Assembly: GCA_035772785.1 (NCBI GenBank)
Contig: JAOCPU010000011.1
Coordinates: forward strand, 372,001-436,000
Origin: Phlebiopsis flavidoalba
Taxonomy: Eukaryota; Basidiomycota; Agaricomycetes; Polyporales; Phanerochaetaceae
DNA: 64,000 nucleotides
Direction: 5' to 3'
Positions 11,683 to 25,020 of this stretch are shown piece by piece. The notes beneath the pieces were generated by a model. That model did no database searches. It was not told where the DNA came from and saw only the letters and a list, made by a program, of their open reading frames with translations. Made by a program: the position numbers and the translations under genes. Positions within the stretch are counted from its first letter, which is position 1. Every line of letters starts with the position of its first letter.

Positions 11683-12979
11683 TTTGGCTGTGAGGACAAA
11701 TTAGTGAGAGAAACTGTCCTTCGGTGCGGTACAAAACGGGCGGAACTGCTGCTGGGAAACTTCCTCTGTGCGATTGAGTGAACGTTGGATGCGTGTTCTT
11801 GGCTTGCTATAGACGCAAGAGGCGCAGGTCGTCGGTCCCACCAGTCTTCCGAGCGATGTGTTTCCCAGAATATTTCACCCAACCTCATCCGACCACACAC
11901 ATCACATCCAACCTCTCCGCTCGCAATCCACCCTCCTAACTACCAAAATCGACCCAAATGGCCCGTCATACGTCCCAGCAGCAGTTCTGTGTCGTACATG
12001 CGTGAAATCGGTGCTCACCTTGAGGAATGGCCGGCCTTGGGAGGGGGATTTGCTGGGTGTTGACGACTCGGGGGCCTTCCAGATCGAGCCAGTCGGGCGC
12101 CTACATCCCAAAGGGGAAATTACATCAAAAACTGATGCGCCCGTGGTTCGGGAATGTGTCGGCATGGCGCCTAACCATCTGCGCTTACGCCACCATGGAT
12201 GGTCTTGTGGGCCATCGGGGTGAACAGTAATAGCTGTCTGCGCTCTGCCTCGGGGAGACTCGTAAACACTGATCAAGCTTTCTTGGGGGGCACCTATACC
12301 AATCCACCCGCTTTCCTCGAGTGTCTGAGACCAGGTTTCTGCCAAGTCTCAGCTGCTGCAGTGGCCGGCACCTGCTACTTGCCCATCGTGTTGGGCAGTC
12401 ATATGCCATCAGCCACGGAAAGGTGAGCCCACACCAGCTTGTTTTGTTTTAGCAGGACACTTTGATCTTGCTCTTCTTGTAAGCCCGTCTTATACATTTC
12501 GCCCATGATTGCTAAAGCGATATCATGCCGCAGCTACCGAAAAAAACGCCATTGAACTCCTATTTCTCACGTTTGCACGCGGCAGCCAAAGGACTCTTTC
12601 TTCGCGAGTTGAGAGGCTTTGCTTAGAAATAGCCTAGTCCTCTTCACCCGGCCTCAGCCCGCCCGGACCCGAATCCTTAATGTATACGTTCGTGCCCGTC
12701 TCTGCAGAAGACATGGACTCGACAAGCGAGAACTAGGTTCGTCTATTCGTGATGTGCACGGGGCCGCCTATGGTTCGGGCTTTATTGCTTTTGTCATGAT
12801 ACAACAGCAAGCTAAGGCAATTATATTGGCGCGTTTACGCGTTTCCCAATATGTTGCGTCATGCGATCTCACCTTGCAAAACGCCCTATAAAAAGACACA
12901 TCGCGTATACCATGCTTGCACCGTTCCTCAGGCTACGCACTCGACGTTCATAAATAGTTGGGACTCCTCCTCTGACGAT
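11683..12979. other. Intergenic, no gene recognised
   Basis: Promoter side of uL23 (minus) and of the AKR7-like gene (plus). A 147-codon minus frame at 11,902-12,345 and overlapping plus frames are open, but none reads as a known family. Confidence 0.4.
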
Positions 12980-14208
<1,229 letters not shown>

Positions 14209-15023
14209 TAATCTCACGACGCATTGAATGGTATTTGAACAATGTTTTATGTCGAGACTCGGGACTGCTCAAGCATTACTAAGTGGTCTGTGTCCGTTTG
14301 AGAAGACAGAGAACAAGTTTACGCTTCGGTTGAATTCACTCATCAAAGATCGAGTTGCTCGGCGCGTACGCTGGGATGGAACAGAATTTTTCTGAGCGTG
14401 CTTGTCCAACGAGCACCGAATCACCCATTTCATGCAAAGCGATCAAGCGAAATATGAAATCTGAGCGGTGACTGACACTCATAATCTCCACGACCACACT
14501 CGGAAATAAACCACCATTGGGATGTAATATTTGCCACATTGTATGGTACTGATCCCTAAGCTCCACAAAATTATTACTTTGCGATGTTGATCATGGATCT
14601 GCATCACTTGCCAGGCCCCCCCCCCCCATTGAATGACTGCGTACAGTCGTAATCATCATCTCTCGAAGCTCGGCCACAGCGGAGCACGGTCTCTACTTGA
14701 CCAGACGGCGCACGGCCCAGGAAGCTCCGGCCCATATGGTCCGATGATTCAATGGAGATAGGATGTTGGCTTGAAACACGGTTAATGGTACAGACATCAT
14801 TGAAGCACAACTATGTGCAGACGCTTTGGGCAGCGGGCGTCCGGACAGAACATTCCAAGTGACATAATAATGATCTAGTCGACATATCGTATGTAGTTGA
14901 TAAAGCTTGCGCTCCTATCATACCCTAGAGGCTAAGAAAGTGTCACTGATGACGGAAGCGGTTTGAACCTCAGAAAGTGAAATCTCAACATTCGTTGTGC
15001 AATTAATAGCCTCATGAAGTATC
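14209..15023. other. Intergenic, no gene seen
   Basis: Contains a 12-C run at 14,616-14,627 and short open frames without family resemblance. Confidence 0.45.
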
Positions 15024-16821
15024 ATGGCCTGGGTATCGACAGAAGATCGTTATATATATAAGGCCTTCGCACATCCCTGTCATTGTCTCCGCTTTTGTGT
15101 CGTGCTGCTTATAGAACTCGCAGAACGTGTATCATCAGGATCCTGCCCACTGCGCCGCTGTCATCTCCTCTTCCCGCCAGATATCACCCCTTTGGGTCTC
15201 ACTTTCACCATGGGTACATGGGTTGGTGGAATGCCTCTAACGGTGCGCCGCTTGCGTACAGACGTACACTGATCGTTAGCCAATTCTGATTACGTCGTAT
15301 ATGTAGGTGTCAAGTGAGTTGTCTACATCTCGCAGTAGTCGGACACATTCTAACCGTACATCACAGCGCCAGTATGTTTTTTTTCGGGCGCTTTACGTGT
15401 TGTATCTATGTACGGCCAGGAGCGTAACTGGTAAGTCCACTTTCCTAAGCTCATGCGCATTCGAGTCATGGTGATTCCATCATTAATTCTGATCGTCACA
15501 ACTAGGATGTTGATAATCTGCTCCCTTAAATTTCTGTTTCTCCAATCCTCCACCGTCTCTAACATTGTTTCATTTGTGCAAATATTTCTTTCCCTCCATG
15601 ATCCGAACGGGAGTTTCCAAGGCCCTGGCTCGTGGGATTTGACTTGGATCGCCTACGGCCGTTTCTTCTCCTGCGGCATTGGAAATCTCATACGGTCTTG
15701 GTAAAATTTACCCAAGACATTCTTTTTCGGTATAACGCATTTCGAATGATAAACATTGGATATCAGAGCTAGACAACATGAGCGATCATTTAGATGTGGG
15801 CGCTTGTAACTTTGTATTTAATAAAAACTGGCAAAAGTCTTGATACTTTCCGGGTAACGTGTTTCTGTTCCCACAACAATTTTGGTGACATTAACTCTTT
15901 TTCGTAGGTTACTATCGAGACAGCTCATATTTGTACGGTTACGGTTAATTTTTGGGCGGCGTCGCACAACTCCAACTTATGATAACTTACCCTCGCTTAG
16001 CTACATCGCTCGTTCCCGGCTCCTTTCTGGCCCATCACGTTGATTTCTTGGGGCACAAATTCAGGCTATGGTCAAGCATAGCATGGGGTTCGACGTGGGG
16101 TTCAATTCAACTCTCACTTGTGGCCATTGCCGGAAGACTGTGGTATTTAGGACGTAACAGTATCGCCACACATGGCAGGTTCACGTATCGTTCTAAAAAC
16201 GATATACGTCATCATCGAGTCCGGAGGAGTCCTTTGCAAGCGCCACACATTGGCATGCTTCATCATGGACCTCAGTGGGTTCCCTTGGTGGCGTCGGTGG
16301 CGTGCCATGTCTTGCACAACTTGCCGTAGGCCATATCTCTCTTTCACTATTTGTTCCGATCACGTCTTGCTCACAGGTTTCTCAACAGTCGATCACTCCC
16401 TTGATCATCATAGTCCGAATTGGTCTTGGAATTACGCATGGAAGTAATCAAACGGATGTGCTCGCTGGCTAGGACAACAGAGATCGTTAATTCCCCACGA
16501 CAAATCCAAGTACAAGTCTCGCAATTCGCAGTCAGAACTCCGGAGAGTACGTACGAGATGTCCACATTGGAGTCCAAGGGTGCTCTTTACCTTTCGCGAA
16601 TGATGGTGATATTCTTCAGGCTGCGGACAAAACGACATGACCCATCATTTCTGTTACGGCCCCCTCTGTGTATAGTACAGCATGAAATGGTGTTTATGTG
16701 TGTTCATCGGCGACAATGGACATGCGTCACTCGCAGTCGGCGTCAGAAACTCAGTGCAAACGAACGTAGATCGACCGTGGATAGTATAGGCTCAACGAAG
16801 CCGGGCCTGACGTTAGGATAA
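15024..16821 (+). CDS. Seven-helix membrane protein, Agaricomycete unknown family
   Basis: Function unknown. Plus-strand blocks: TFTMGTWVGGM (about 15,200), an ALYVVSMYGQERN-like block just before a GTAAGT donor at 15,430, SIQLSLVAIAGRLWYLGR (about 16,110-16,160), VLKTIYVIIESGGVL (about 16,190-16,235), SQQSITPLIIIVRIGLGIT (about 16,380-16,440) and a polar tail QFAVRTPESTYEMSTLESKG (about 16,520-16,580). The order AGRLWYxGR, then ILKTIIESG-like, then LIIVRxGLG is typical of multi-pass hypothetical proteins of this fungal class and differs from DUF6534. The start is unclear, possibly the ATG at 15,210 or upstream; several exon borders are uncertain. The final stop is at 16,819. Confidence 0.5.
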
Positions 16822-17275
16822 GACGAGCTCTGCCCTCCGCCCGGCGGTGTATCAGATACTCCATGTCGTGCATCGGCACGCTCTCTTGAGAAAAGGCGTT
16901 TATAGCCTCGAAGCACAACGTGTCTCAGTGCAGAAGTCCAACACTGGCAAGATTTGCGAGCTGTTACCGGGTACCGACTATTGATTGTGCGAATAGAAAC
17001 CCCGAAGACTGTGAAAATTAGTTATTCGAGGTAGACAAGGTCTTGGCACACGGGCGATGTAGTATATGTATTACGGAAGAGTCAATCCGCAGCTGACAGA
17101 GTGCGCAATGTTGAGGCACGGGTGCCATTGATGCCCCTTCAATTGACAAGGTCACTGATCAGGGATGAGAAAGCCAAGCATCGAGTGAATAATCGCGTGT
17201 TCATGAATGCTTCGCGCGAGGGCTGCCCTCCATTTGGTACAGATGACGTACATCTGCATGCACAACATGCTCACA
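16822..17275. other. Intergenic between convergent genes
   Basis: No coding signal recognised; downstream of the seven-helix gene (plus) and of the Iwr1-like gene (minus). Confidence 0.4.
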
Positions 17276-18340
17276 CTAGTCTTCCAAATGCCAACGACCC
17301 CGTTCTTGGGTAGCATCATCCGAGTCGGAATCTTCGTGAAAGGCGTCACTGCCGTCGCTCGGATCGTCATCAAATGAGCGATCGTCTTCCTCATCGGGGT
17401 AATCATTTTTTGTACCAGATCCTCGGCTGTATATGCAGCGGCTCGTTTGGCCAACAAATGAGGGATAATCGATGAGCAAGGCCTACCGTTGGCGTCCTCG
17501 TCTTCTTCGTCGCCGTAGTCAGACTCGTCGGACGAGCCATTGCGCGTCGTCGTCCGGTAACCCGGTACTAGAAAGAGGCGTGAGCAGTATTATCACAGCA
17601 CGGAGAAACGAGGTGCCTACACGCTACCAATTGCTTTGGCGGCATCACCATACAGCTCGATTGTACGTCGCTGGTCTAGAGTAAAACGACATCCCAAACA
17701 TAATCCTCATCTCCTGCAGCGGAGCTGTTGGATGGTTGTGAGGCGCCAGTAATGAAGAAGCGTCACTGACTGAAGTGGCATGCTTGTTAGACTGGTGTAG
17801 AAATACGTGAGGTCGTCAAAAATACACACTGTTAAGATAGTCCTGCAGGAGAGGCAGAAACTTTGCCATTTCGTCCGTCTCCGCCTTGGTTTGAGCTCCG
17901 GGGCTGGTAGGTAGCAAGAGAAGCGAGGGGATGTTGCAGCTGGTATCGCATCATACATTTGGTAAACGTTGCTTTTTGAAGCTCTTTGTAGGAGTGGGAC
18001 CTTTGGTCTGTGACAATATGCCTCATGAACGGTCGTTCAGCGATGTGAGTTGATTTCTTACGGCGCTGTTAGCCTTGCTCTCTTTCGAGGTGTGTTTCCC
18101 ATTCTGTAGACTCTGCGGGACGCAAGACAGGACTTTGAGTTGGCACAATGGTATATTTTGCGCAAGGGGTCCTCCCACGTGGGCCCTTCTTCTGGGAAGA
18201 TGAAAACTACCAAGTTGGTAGCCGGAGGCGTTGCTGTAGATGGAGAGACCACGAGGAACAGTCGTTTCAACAACCGATCCTTTGGGGGCTTGGTAGGCCG
18301 ATTCGAGGGGAGATGCCGGTTTGTACACCTGGCTCTGACC
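17276..18340 (-). CDS. Iwr1-like RNA polymerase II nuclear import factor
   Basis: Iwr1 proteins carry assembled RNA polymerase II into the nucleus. Minus-strand blocks in order: SNVYQMYDAIPAATSPR (about 17,920-17,980); KAETDEMAKFLPLLQDYLN followed by a GT donor (about 17,840-17,895); DEDYVWDV (about 17,690); TIELYGDAAKAIG (about 17,630-17,670); an acidic exon SSDESDYGDEEDEDANG (about 17,480-17,540); then, once two extra bases are ignored, AEDWYKNDYPDEED (17,385-17,430); and SFDDDPSDGSDAFHEDSDSD to a stop at 17,276. The pair YVWDV...NDYPDEE is the Iwr1 domain signature. The N-terminal region above 18,000 is poorly readable, so the start is unknown and 18,340 is only the end of the readable part. 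Two single-base insertions fall inside the NDYPDEE motif itself. Confidence 0.72.
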
Positions 18341-18889
18341 TTGACGCGAGCCAGAGTAACTTATCCTTGTCTGTTAGAGCGTCAGTATTCTAACAATCGT
18401 CCATACCACACGTGAAGCTATGCGCACTTCAAGGTCTTTCTTTTGCCTCTCATCATCCCCCCAAGCAGCACTCTCTCATCGACCGGTCCGGCGAACCTGG
18501 AAGACGTTGAGGTCTTCGCTCGGGCCACGACTCTTTTACGTTTCGCCGATGTCGATGACTATATGTACATGTCATGATATCGGTATCAGGATATGTTCCT
18601 TTCGAAGTAGAGCAGGATGACCTGCACCTACGCACCGAGAGCATCTAGTTGGCTCCTCGTTTCTCATTATCCGTTTGATACGGAGAATAGTGTAATTTTG
18701 TTGTTGGGCCAGGTTGTGTCTGTAATGAACATTGCGGGGGTGGAACTAGGCAAGTGCCGCGGTGGATGGGAGAGATTAACTAGTGGTAGTGTGGAAAAAC
18801 GGTGCGCGGTCCCCCTGATTTACAGCTGCAGGTGCGGTGTGGGAAAGCTTAATCATGATATTTAATAACATGGTCACATGGAGGTTAAC
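18341..18889. other. Probable upstream or 5' part of the Iwr1-like gene; nothing firm
   Basis: Minus frames are basic and Ser-rich around 18,450-18,640 and might hold the N-terminal basic region of Iwr1, but no block can be matched. Confidence 0.25.
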
Positions 18890-18961
18890 GACTCGATGGT
18901 GTAGTTGGTTATCACGCCACGTCCGTCTCACATGTGGCCCTACCCGTGGGGTTTCGAGTGC
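18890..18961 (+). tRNA. tRNA-Val-like sequence (anticodon probably CAC), degraded
   Basis: GACTCGA at 18,890-18,896 pairs with TCGAGTG at 18,954-18,960 as an acceptor stem. Directly after the 5' half comes TGGTGTAGTTGGTTATCACG, a standard D arm of eukaryotic tRNA-Val with A-box character. CTCACA in the middle would give a CAC anticodon, and GGGTTTCGAGTGC resembles a T loop. The anticodon stem does not fold with a 7-base loop and the T stem is imperfect. Either a tRNA gene with sequencing errors or a tRNA pseudogene. Confidence 0.5.
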
Positions 18962-18997
18962 TAGGCGCACGGGACCTTCTCTTTCCCGATGGACAAG

Positions 18998-19077
18998 GAA
19001 GTTCCCAGAGAGGGGGGGGGAGGGGCGAAGGAAGGGGGGAGGACGAAGACAAAGAGGGGGGAGGAAGACAGGGAGGT
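18998..19077. repeat. Polypurine (G/A) tract
   Basis: Almost only G and A for about 80 bases, including a 9-G run at 19,012-19,020, then a run of A from 19,085. It lies between the tRNA-like sequence and an AT-rich island. Confidence 0.8.
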
Positions 19078-19079
19078 AT

Positions 19080-19700
19080 GCGGTAAAAAAAAAAAAAAAC
19101 AAATTTAATGGAAAAAAAAATAGGCCAGTAGCATCATTTTTCCTAACTTGTTAAACGCATTAGGTGCGATTCTTTTGTGCTCTCTCTAATGATATTTTTT
19201 TTTCTTTCAACTCCGTTGTTTATATATGAGAATTTGGAGAGCGCTCCATGAATGATTTTCTTTCCTAGCATATCTGGGAACTTTGCCCCCCCGTTCATTT
19301 TTAAAAAGAAAAAAACTACCCGCTCGTCTGGATAAGTAGACAGTAATGAGATAATGGCAAAACAAACTTGGAATGTGTGATTGGAGAATGTTAAAGTCTT
19401 GAGGCTTAAATTGTTGCTAACTGGATAGAAAATGAAGTTTTTAAAAAAAAATTTGGAGCATGTGATGTTGAGCATTGCATGTGAGCCATGTGGAGACCTC
19501 GGGAGAAAATGGAAAGCAAAACCGGTTGACCAACTGAAGAGAAAGAGGGACACACTCTAGTGCACAATTCACTCTCTAAAAATTGGCTGGTTGCTTTCAT
19601 CAAGTGTGGTATTAAATCATGCCGATGGAGAAAGGAACTAGGACAGTGGGTGTACTCATTAATATAGTTGGTATGCTAGAATACTACTCATTCGCCCTCG
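19080..19700. other. AT-rich island of foreign composition
   Basis: Markedly AT-richer than both flanks, with A-runs at 19,085-19,099 and 19,112-19,120, T-runs near 19,195 and A-runs near 19,441. A minus frame of 136 codons (19,143-19,553) is open but rich in Phe, Leu and Ser and matches nothing I know. No splice sites or fungal gene blocks are seen. Possible contaminant, chimeric join or old insertion. Confidence 0.55.
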
Positions 19701-21316
19701 CCGTGCATCCGCTTTAGATTTAAATGCGTATGATGACAGCATTCCTCACTAGAAGGCTACTGAGTACAACGCCACCAACACTTCAAAGGCCGACAGGATA
19801 TAAATTCATCGAGAGCTGTATTAGCGCGGATCGCGACCAAACACCCGGTTTACTCTGCTTTGATCATCACGTTTTCAAAGTCCGCCTGTTACACTGTGAG
19901 CGAGCTCCACTGTCGAAAGGACCCACAATGGGCCCTTACTTTATACTTGACATACTCGTCGTAACCACATCGGATTTTACTGTATCAGAATGTAGACTAG
20001 GATACAGCATATAGGAGATGCACAGCGGCGAGATAGCTTTGGCTGATTACGAAGATTGAGCTAGCGTATGAGCTGTTTGTAGCGCGGAGCTCTAATCTCT
20101 TAGACCCAAATGATCTCGTATTGAGACGCCTCCTCAACATCTTAAGCTTCTTCCCCCTGCATGGATTTCTCATAGTAGAGTGGTTACCTCCCACCTTTCA
20201 GCATGTTTTGCCCATGATGTATGAGGCCAGTCCGGCACGCGGCGAAACTGCGTCGGATGTCTGCTATTGACACGATTTGCTCAACTTCAATGGTGTCGCT
20301 CGCTTGTCACTGCAAGTGCCCGCGAGTTGCGTACTGTGCTCGTTTACTGCTGCTGAATCGCAGCTAGTCGGTCAAGCATTGCGATGGAATACCGACTAAA
20401 CACGAAACTTTTGCCCACTGTGGTGCTCTTCACTTTGCCGCCCTACAGACAAACAACTACCTACCACGTTCGCTTCGGCCGAGGCCTACCGCAGGACCTC
20501 CGAAGACTTATCTTTGTCTTCTCCAGCATGTGCGGGGTGCAAGATGCGGCGCAAAGAAGTCAAAAACACGGAGCGAAGCCCCGGCAAAGAGGAGAATCCG
20601 GCATGTGTAATGTGCAATTGCCTCGAGCCGAGTCTTCGCTGACTCGCCGTTTTTCTAGCACTGCGCTTTTTGTTCGGTACACACCCTCGACGATCTCCTT
20701 CGCTGAGGCACTCTCTCTCGCTCTAGTGTCGTCTGTGGCGAGGTGCGTTGCTTTTTGCGCTCCTCATAGCGATTCTCGAGACCCGGGCCTCGGCGCCGCG
20801 TGATGGCGCGTTTACCACCTCTCGACACGAGACCACGCTCACCTCCGGTCCCCTTCCGCTCCAATACCATCTCAACACCTCTCTCCACGCGTCTGGATTG
20901 TGTCGCTCGGCCGACCCAGCGCGTTCGTGTGCAGATCGAGTCAATATGGAGGTGCTTGTGGCAATATTGCTACATTAAAAGAGCCCCGCTCCGGACGTGC
21001 GGGAGGTAGGACGAGAGCCTGCCCCCCGCGTTTGCACGAGAGCAAATCGCAGCTCTGATATTTGCCCTTTGGCTGCACACCCACTGCGTGCCCTTCTCCT
21101 ACTTAGACTGCTGTGCCCTAGACCCAGCGACCTGCTATTGTCGCGTCAGGATACACACAGCTCTTACAACGCACTCTATCTCACCTGGCTATTCCGTGGC
21201 TTATACTGACGACCTGCGACACAGAGTTCTTGAGTGAACGACCGCCTAACGCCACAATACCTCGTGCTCTGCACCGGGCCCATCCTCACGACGCTGCAGC
21301 TTGACCTGCACGAGCC
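19701..21316. other. No gene recognised; upstream of MFS copy 1
   Basis: At 20,528-20,617 one plus frame reads ACAGCKMRRKEVK followed by NPACVMCN, a CxxC...CxxC arrangement with basic residues that could be a broken zinc-binding domain, but the third and sixth Cys of a Zn2Cys6 domain are absent. Otherwise only arbitrary open frames. The part just before 21,317 is probably MFS promoter. Confidence 0.3.
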
Positions 21317-23572
21317 ATGTCCCCTCACGGAATATCTATGCCTTCGACGCCAACACCAACGATACACGTCCCCGCGGGGTCCGTGGACCCCGAGAAGGAG
21401 GTCAACCCAGCAAACTCGAGGAGGCGCAAGTAGACACGACCCCACAAAAGATAGACATAGAGCACGTCTACGTAGACAACGACCCCAGGCGATGGTCCCC
21501 TAGTAAAGAAAGTGAGTCGCAGCAGTCCCTAATGTCAACTTTACATAAGCTAATGACGCCGTAGCTATTCGTGCTTATCCTCAGTGTCCTCTGCCTCGAT
21601 GATAGCAGGCCTGGGAGGCAACATTTACAATCGTAAATGATACAGACATCCCCGCCTGCTGCTCTTCTGACCAACTTCTAGCTGCGATTGCGGAGGTCGA
21701 GAGCGAGCTCCATGCCACCTCCAGCAACATATCGCTCAGTTTATCCATATTTATTCTCTTGCAAGGCGGCTTCCCTGTCATATGGAGCGCAGTTAGTGAG
21801 ATCGTCGGGCGCAAGGTATAATTCAAACTTTCTAGGATTTACAGCTTCGTGCTCACCCTGACTTCCGTAGAAAGTGTACCTCGTCTCGATGACCCTCTGT
21901 ATGGTGGGATTGTATCGTCGCGGGCACCGCAAAAACATAGGCGTCCTCATAGGCATGCGGTGTGTCCAGGGTGCTGGGTACGTCATCGCAACTTTCCCTC
22001 CGCGCCCAATTTGCTGAATTTTGGTCCGATTTTTAGTGGCGGCAGCGGTCATTTCCATAGGCGCGGCGACGCTTGCGGACATTTACGAACCTCACCAGCG
22101 AGGCACCATGATGGGTGTCTACTACTGGTACGTCACGCCTGTCTCTCAGATTGCCCATTTATCTGACCGCCCTTTCGCAGCGCCCCGCTCATCGGCACCT
22201 CGCTCGGCCCACTGCTCGGCGGCGCGCCTCACACAAGGCCTCAGCTGGCGCGCGACCTTCTACTTCCTTGCGATTTTCACGGGCCTCTGCGTGGTCGCGT
22301 TCGTCTTCTTCGAAGACACCTTCCGTCGGGAGCGCAGTGCCGTGTACGCGACGGCTGTGCGGCGGCGCCGAAAGGAGCAGGAACGGCGCGCTCGCAAGGC
22401 CGCGAGCGAGAAGGAGCTTGCGAGCCACGGGACCGTTGTCGAAAAGTCTGAGGAGAAGAAGGGCGCGGACATCGAGGTCGGCGAGGGTGCGCCGCGTGAG
22501 GGTGGTATTACATCTGTCGCGGCGTCGGTTCGGTCCCAGCCAGAGGGAATCCTCGAGACCCCGCGCTCTACCAGTCCGGAGGCAGATTGCCACGCCTGCT
22601 GCCGAGGCAAAGGCAGACTTCCAGGAGATTCGGCTGTCAATACGCGATGTTAAACCCCGTGGGTCCGATGGTCATTGCTGCGCGGAGGTTAAATAACCTT
22701 GCTATTCTTGCCGCGAGTGGACTTACGTTCGCGTTCGCGTACTGTATCGCCTATACGTGCTCGCGAATACTCAGCGATGAATACGGGTATGATTTCGCTC
22801 AAGATCGGCCTGGTGCTGCTTGCGTACGGCATTTGGTGAGTTAAATTTGTAATGGGCGGTAAGGAAATTGCTGACCGTGAATAGGTAGTATGCTTGGGAG
22901 CATACTCGGCGGGCGGTGGTCCCGACCGAGTATTCAAGAAGCTGAAAGAAGAGAGCGGAGGTTCCAGCCAGCCAGAGTAGGTAAAGCGCACATATATCGC
23001 CTTGAAGCCATCTCAGCCTAACAACCATCGCAGATGCGCCTTCTTTCCCACACGCGTCTTCATGCTGTGTTCCTGCCCCGCCCGCCGTAGTCAGCTACGG
23101 CTGGGGTGTGTGAAAAGCACACGTGAACGTGGCCGCCATCTGCGTCATGCTCTTCCTCTCTGGCTTCTTCGCGATGTACGCAGCACACCTCCTCGTCTGA
23201 TGAGCGCGAACCTTACACATCACTTCCCACAGATCTATATATTCGAGCACGCTCGCCTACATCGTCGATGCCAACGTAGGGCGCTCCTCGTCGGCCGTCG
23301 CACTCAACAGCTGCTTCCGCGCACCTTTGCGTTCGTTGCTGCCGAGATTGCCGTGCCGTTACAGGTGCGTTTTACTCCTTCAGGTGCTCTGCGCCCTAAA
23401 CCTGCATACTCATTGGGTGTTATAGAAAGCTATTGGCGAGGGCGGTCTCTATTCATTATGGGCCGGCTGGTTAATCATGGCCGAGCTGCTCATATTACTC
23501 ACGTGGTGGCGAGGTGGGAAGTGGCGTGAAAACGCAGACCAGAGGGAGGCTCGACATACTGACGCGTTGTAG
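21317..23572 (+). CDS. MFS transporter, DHA1 drug-type, tandem copy 1
   Basis: Proton-driven plasma-membrane exporter of drugs, polyamines or similar small molecules. The start MSPHGISMPS at 21,317 precedes an acidic tail with DIEHVYVDNDPRRWS (about 21,455-21,500). Helix blocks follow: MIAGLGGNIYN; ISLSLSIFILLQGGFPVIWS; SEIVGRK (the family loop between helices 2 and 3); KVYLVSMTLCMVG; ISIGAATLADIYEPHQRGTM; APLIGTSLGPLL; GLSWRATFYFLAIFTGLCVV; FEDTFRRERS; a long charged central loop; ILAASGLTFAFAYCIAYTCS; SILGGRWSD; AYIVDANVGRSSSAVALNS; and WLIMAELL-like last helix, ending REARHTDAL at TAG 23,570. Short GT...AG introns separate the blocks and frames shift often. It is the paralogue of the gene at 25.0 kb. 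Confidence 0.85.
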
Positions 23573-25020
23573 ACCCCTAGACCACTTAGACTTGTTAGAC
23601 GTATCTTAGACTGGCAGTTCCACTTCGCGTCTTGATTTTTTGTGTTACTAATAGACCACCACTTCTACCACTGTCCTCCGGGGATATCTTGTAAGGTTAA
23701 ATGCCACAGTAACAAGGTTTTCAGGTCGGTTCTCGTGGCGTCCGAGGTCGCCTTCGCAGACGAAGCGGTGCCAAAGCAGGAGCCTGGAGATGATCTAAGA
23801 TTTGATCTCGGAGTGGCGGAACGAAAAATGGTGATCGCACGGGCGTCGGAGCTAGAACAGGCGGCTTAGTAATCCACCAGAAATCCAGGGGAAAATACGA
23901 GTAAAATCCGCGATGACCTCCGCGAGCTTGTTCGCAAATGTCTACCATGTTTTCGTCGGTCTACGCCACATCGCAACGTACACACAGTCCCCCGATCATT
24001 CCACACTCCATATTTTCCAGCATCGTCGTTCCCTTACCATTTCTGCCAGTCTACATCTCGGCGCGATATTTGTGATATTCTCACGTTGCCCGGATTCCCT
24101 GACCATGCTCGATAGCATTTCGCCAGTGAGTAAGTAGCTACTTCACCTCCATTGTTACAGTCCTTATTGATCGCGATCCAGACACTAAACCGCATTGCGG
24201 CCTTTGACGCAGTATCGGTTGAATGGCTGATGCAATGTTCGAATGTGTAAGAGAGCATAAAGCCACAAATGTACGTAAACTATCAAGGGGCGAGACGCGG
24301 TACACCAAAGCAAATTTATTGACCTGATCCGTGCCTCATCCTCGTATTCTCGTAGCCCTTTGACCTTCGCTATAGCTCTCGGTCGGCGGCAGAGATGTTG
24401 AAGTTTCGAGAGCTTGAGCTTCGTGAGTTCTTTGTTCTTCGTGTTGGCCGGAACTATATGTTTCGGCGGTGGCGCAGCTATCATTAGACATGGAAAACGC
24501 GCCTGCAGCATGGGATCATTCTCTGGTGGTCCCTCGGTTTCCCCCTCCACATTCCGTTCAATTGCCATCTACCGCACCCAATCGCGACCCCTGCTTCTCA
24601 CTGATGGCTCGCTTTTCGGCGGCGAGGATTCCCATATGCCCGCACAGGCGACGTGGGTGTGAAGCGATCCGTTGCGCTGTTATTTCCCATTCCCTTCCTC
24701 TTGCGGTGGCCATCTGTTGGTTCGGTTTGGAGTGACCCCACGCACCCTTGCTCAGTCAGCAGTTCGCACTCCCCCAGCGCCGGCCTGGCTTGCCTACTTG
24801 ACTGGGACCCACAACCGTCGCTGGCCTCCACACGCTCTTGCACCATCCCCGATGCACTCGATGAGCTACGACTGAACTGTCTTCCCATATAGAGCGACTG
24901 GGGCTCCTGCGTAGCTTCAATCGTTCTTTCCACGACGAAGTACAGCACCGCAACGTCTTCAATCACGATTCGCGCCACGACATAAAAGCACAAAAGGGGC
25001 TCGGTCGCGCCCACGACGTC
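23573..25020. other. Spacer between the two MFS genes
   Basis: No family recognised. Open frames on both strands (for example minus 24,185-24,568) are not supported by splice sites or composition. The right part should hold the promoter of MFS copy 2. Confidence 0.4.

Noticed and set aside
22189..22640. Two minus-strand open frames of 126-134 codons
   Set aside because: They are antisense shadows of the MFS copy 1 exon, whose plus-strand reading shows conserved transporter blocks.
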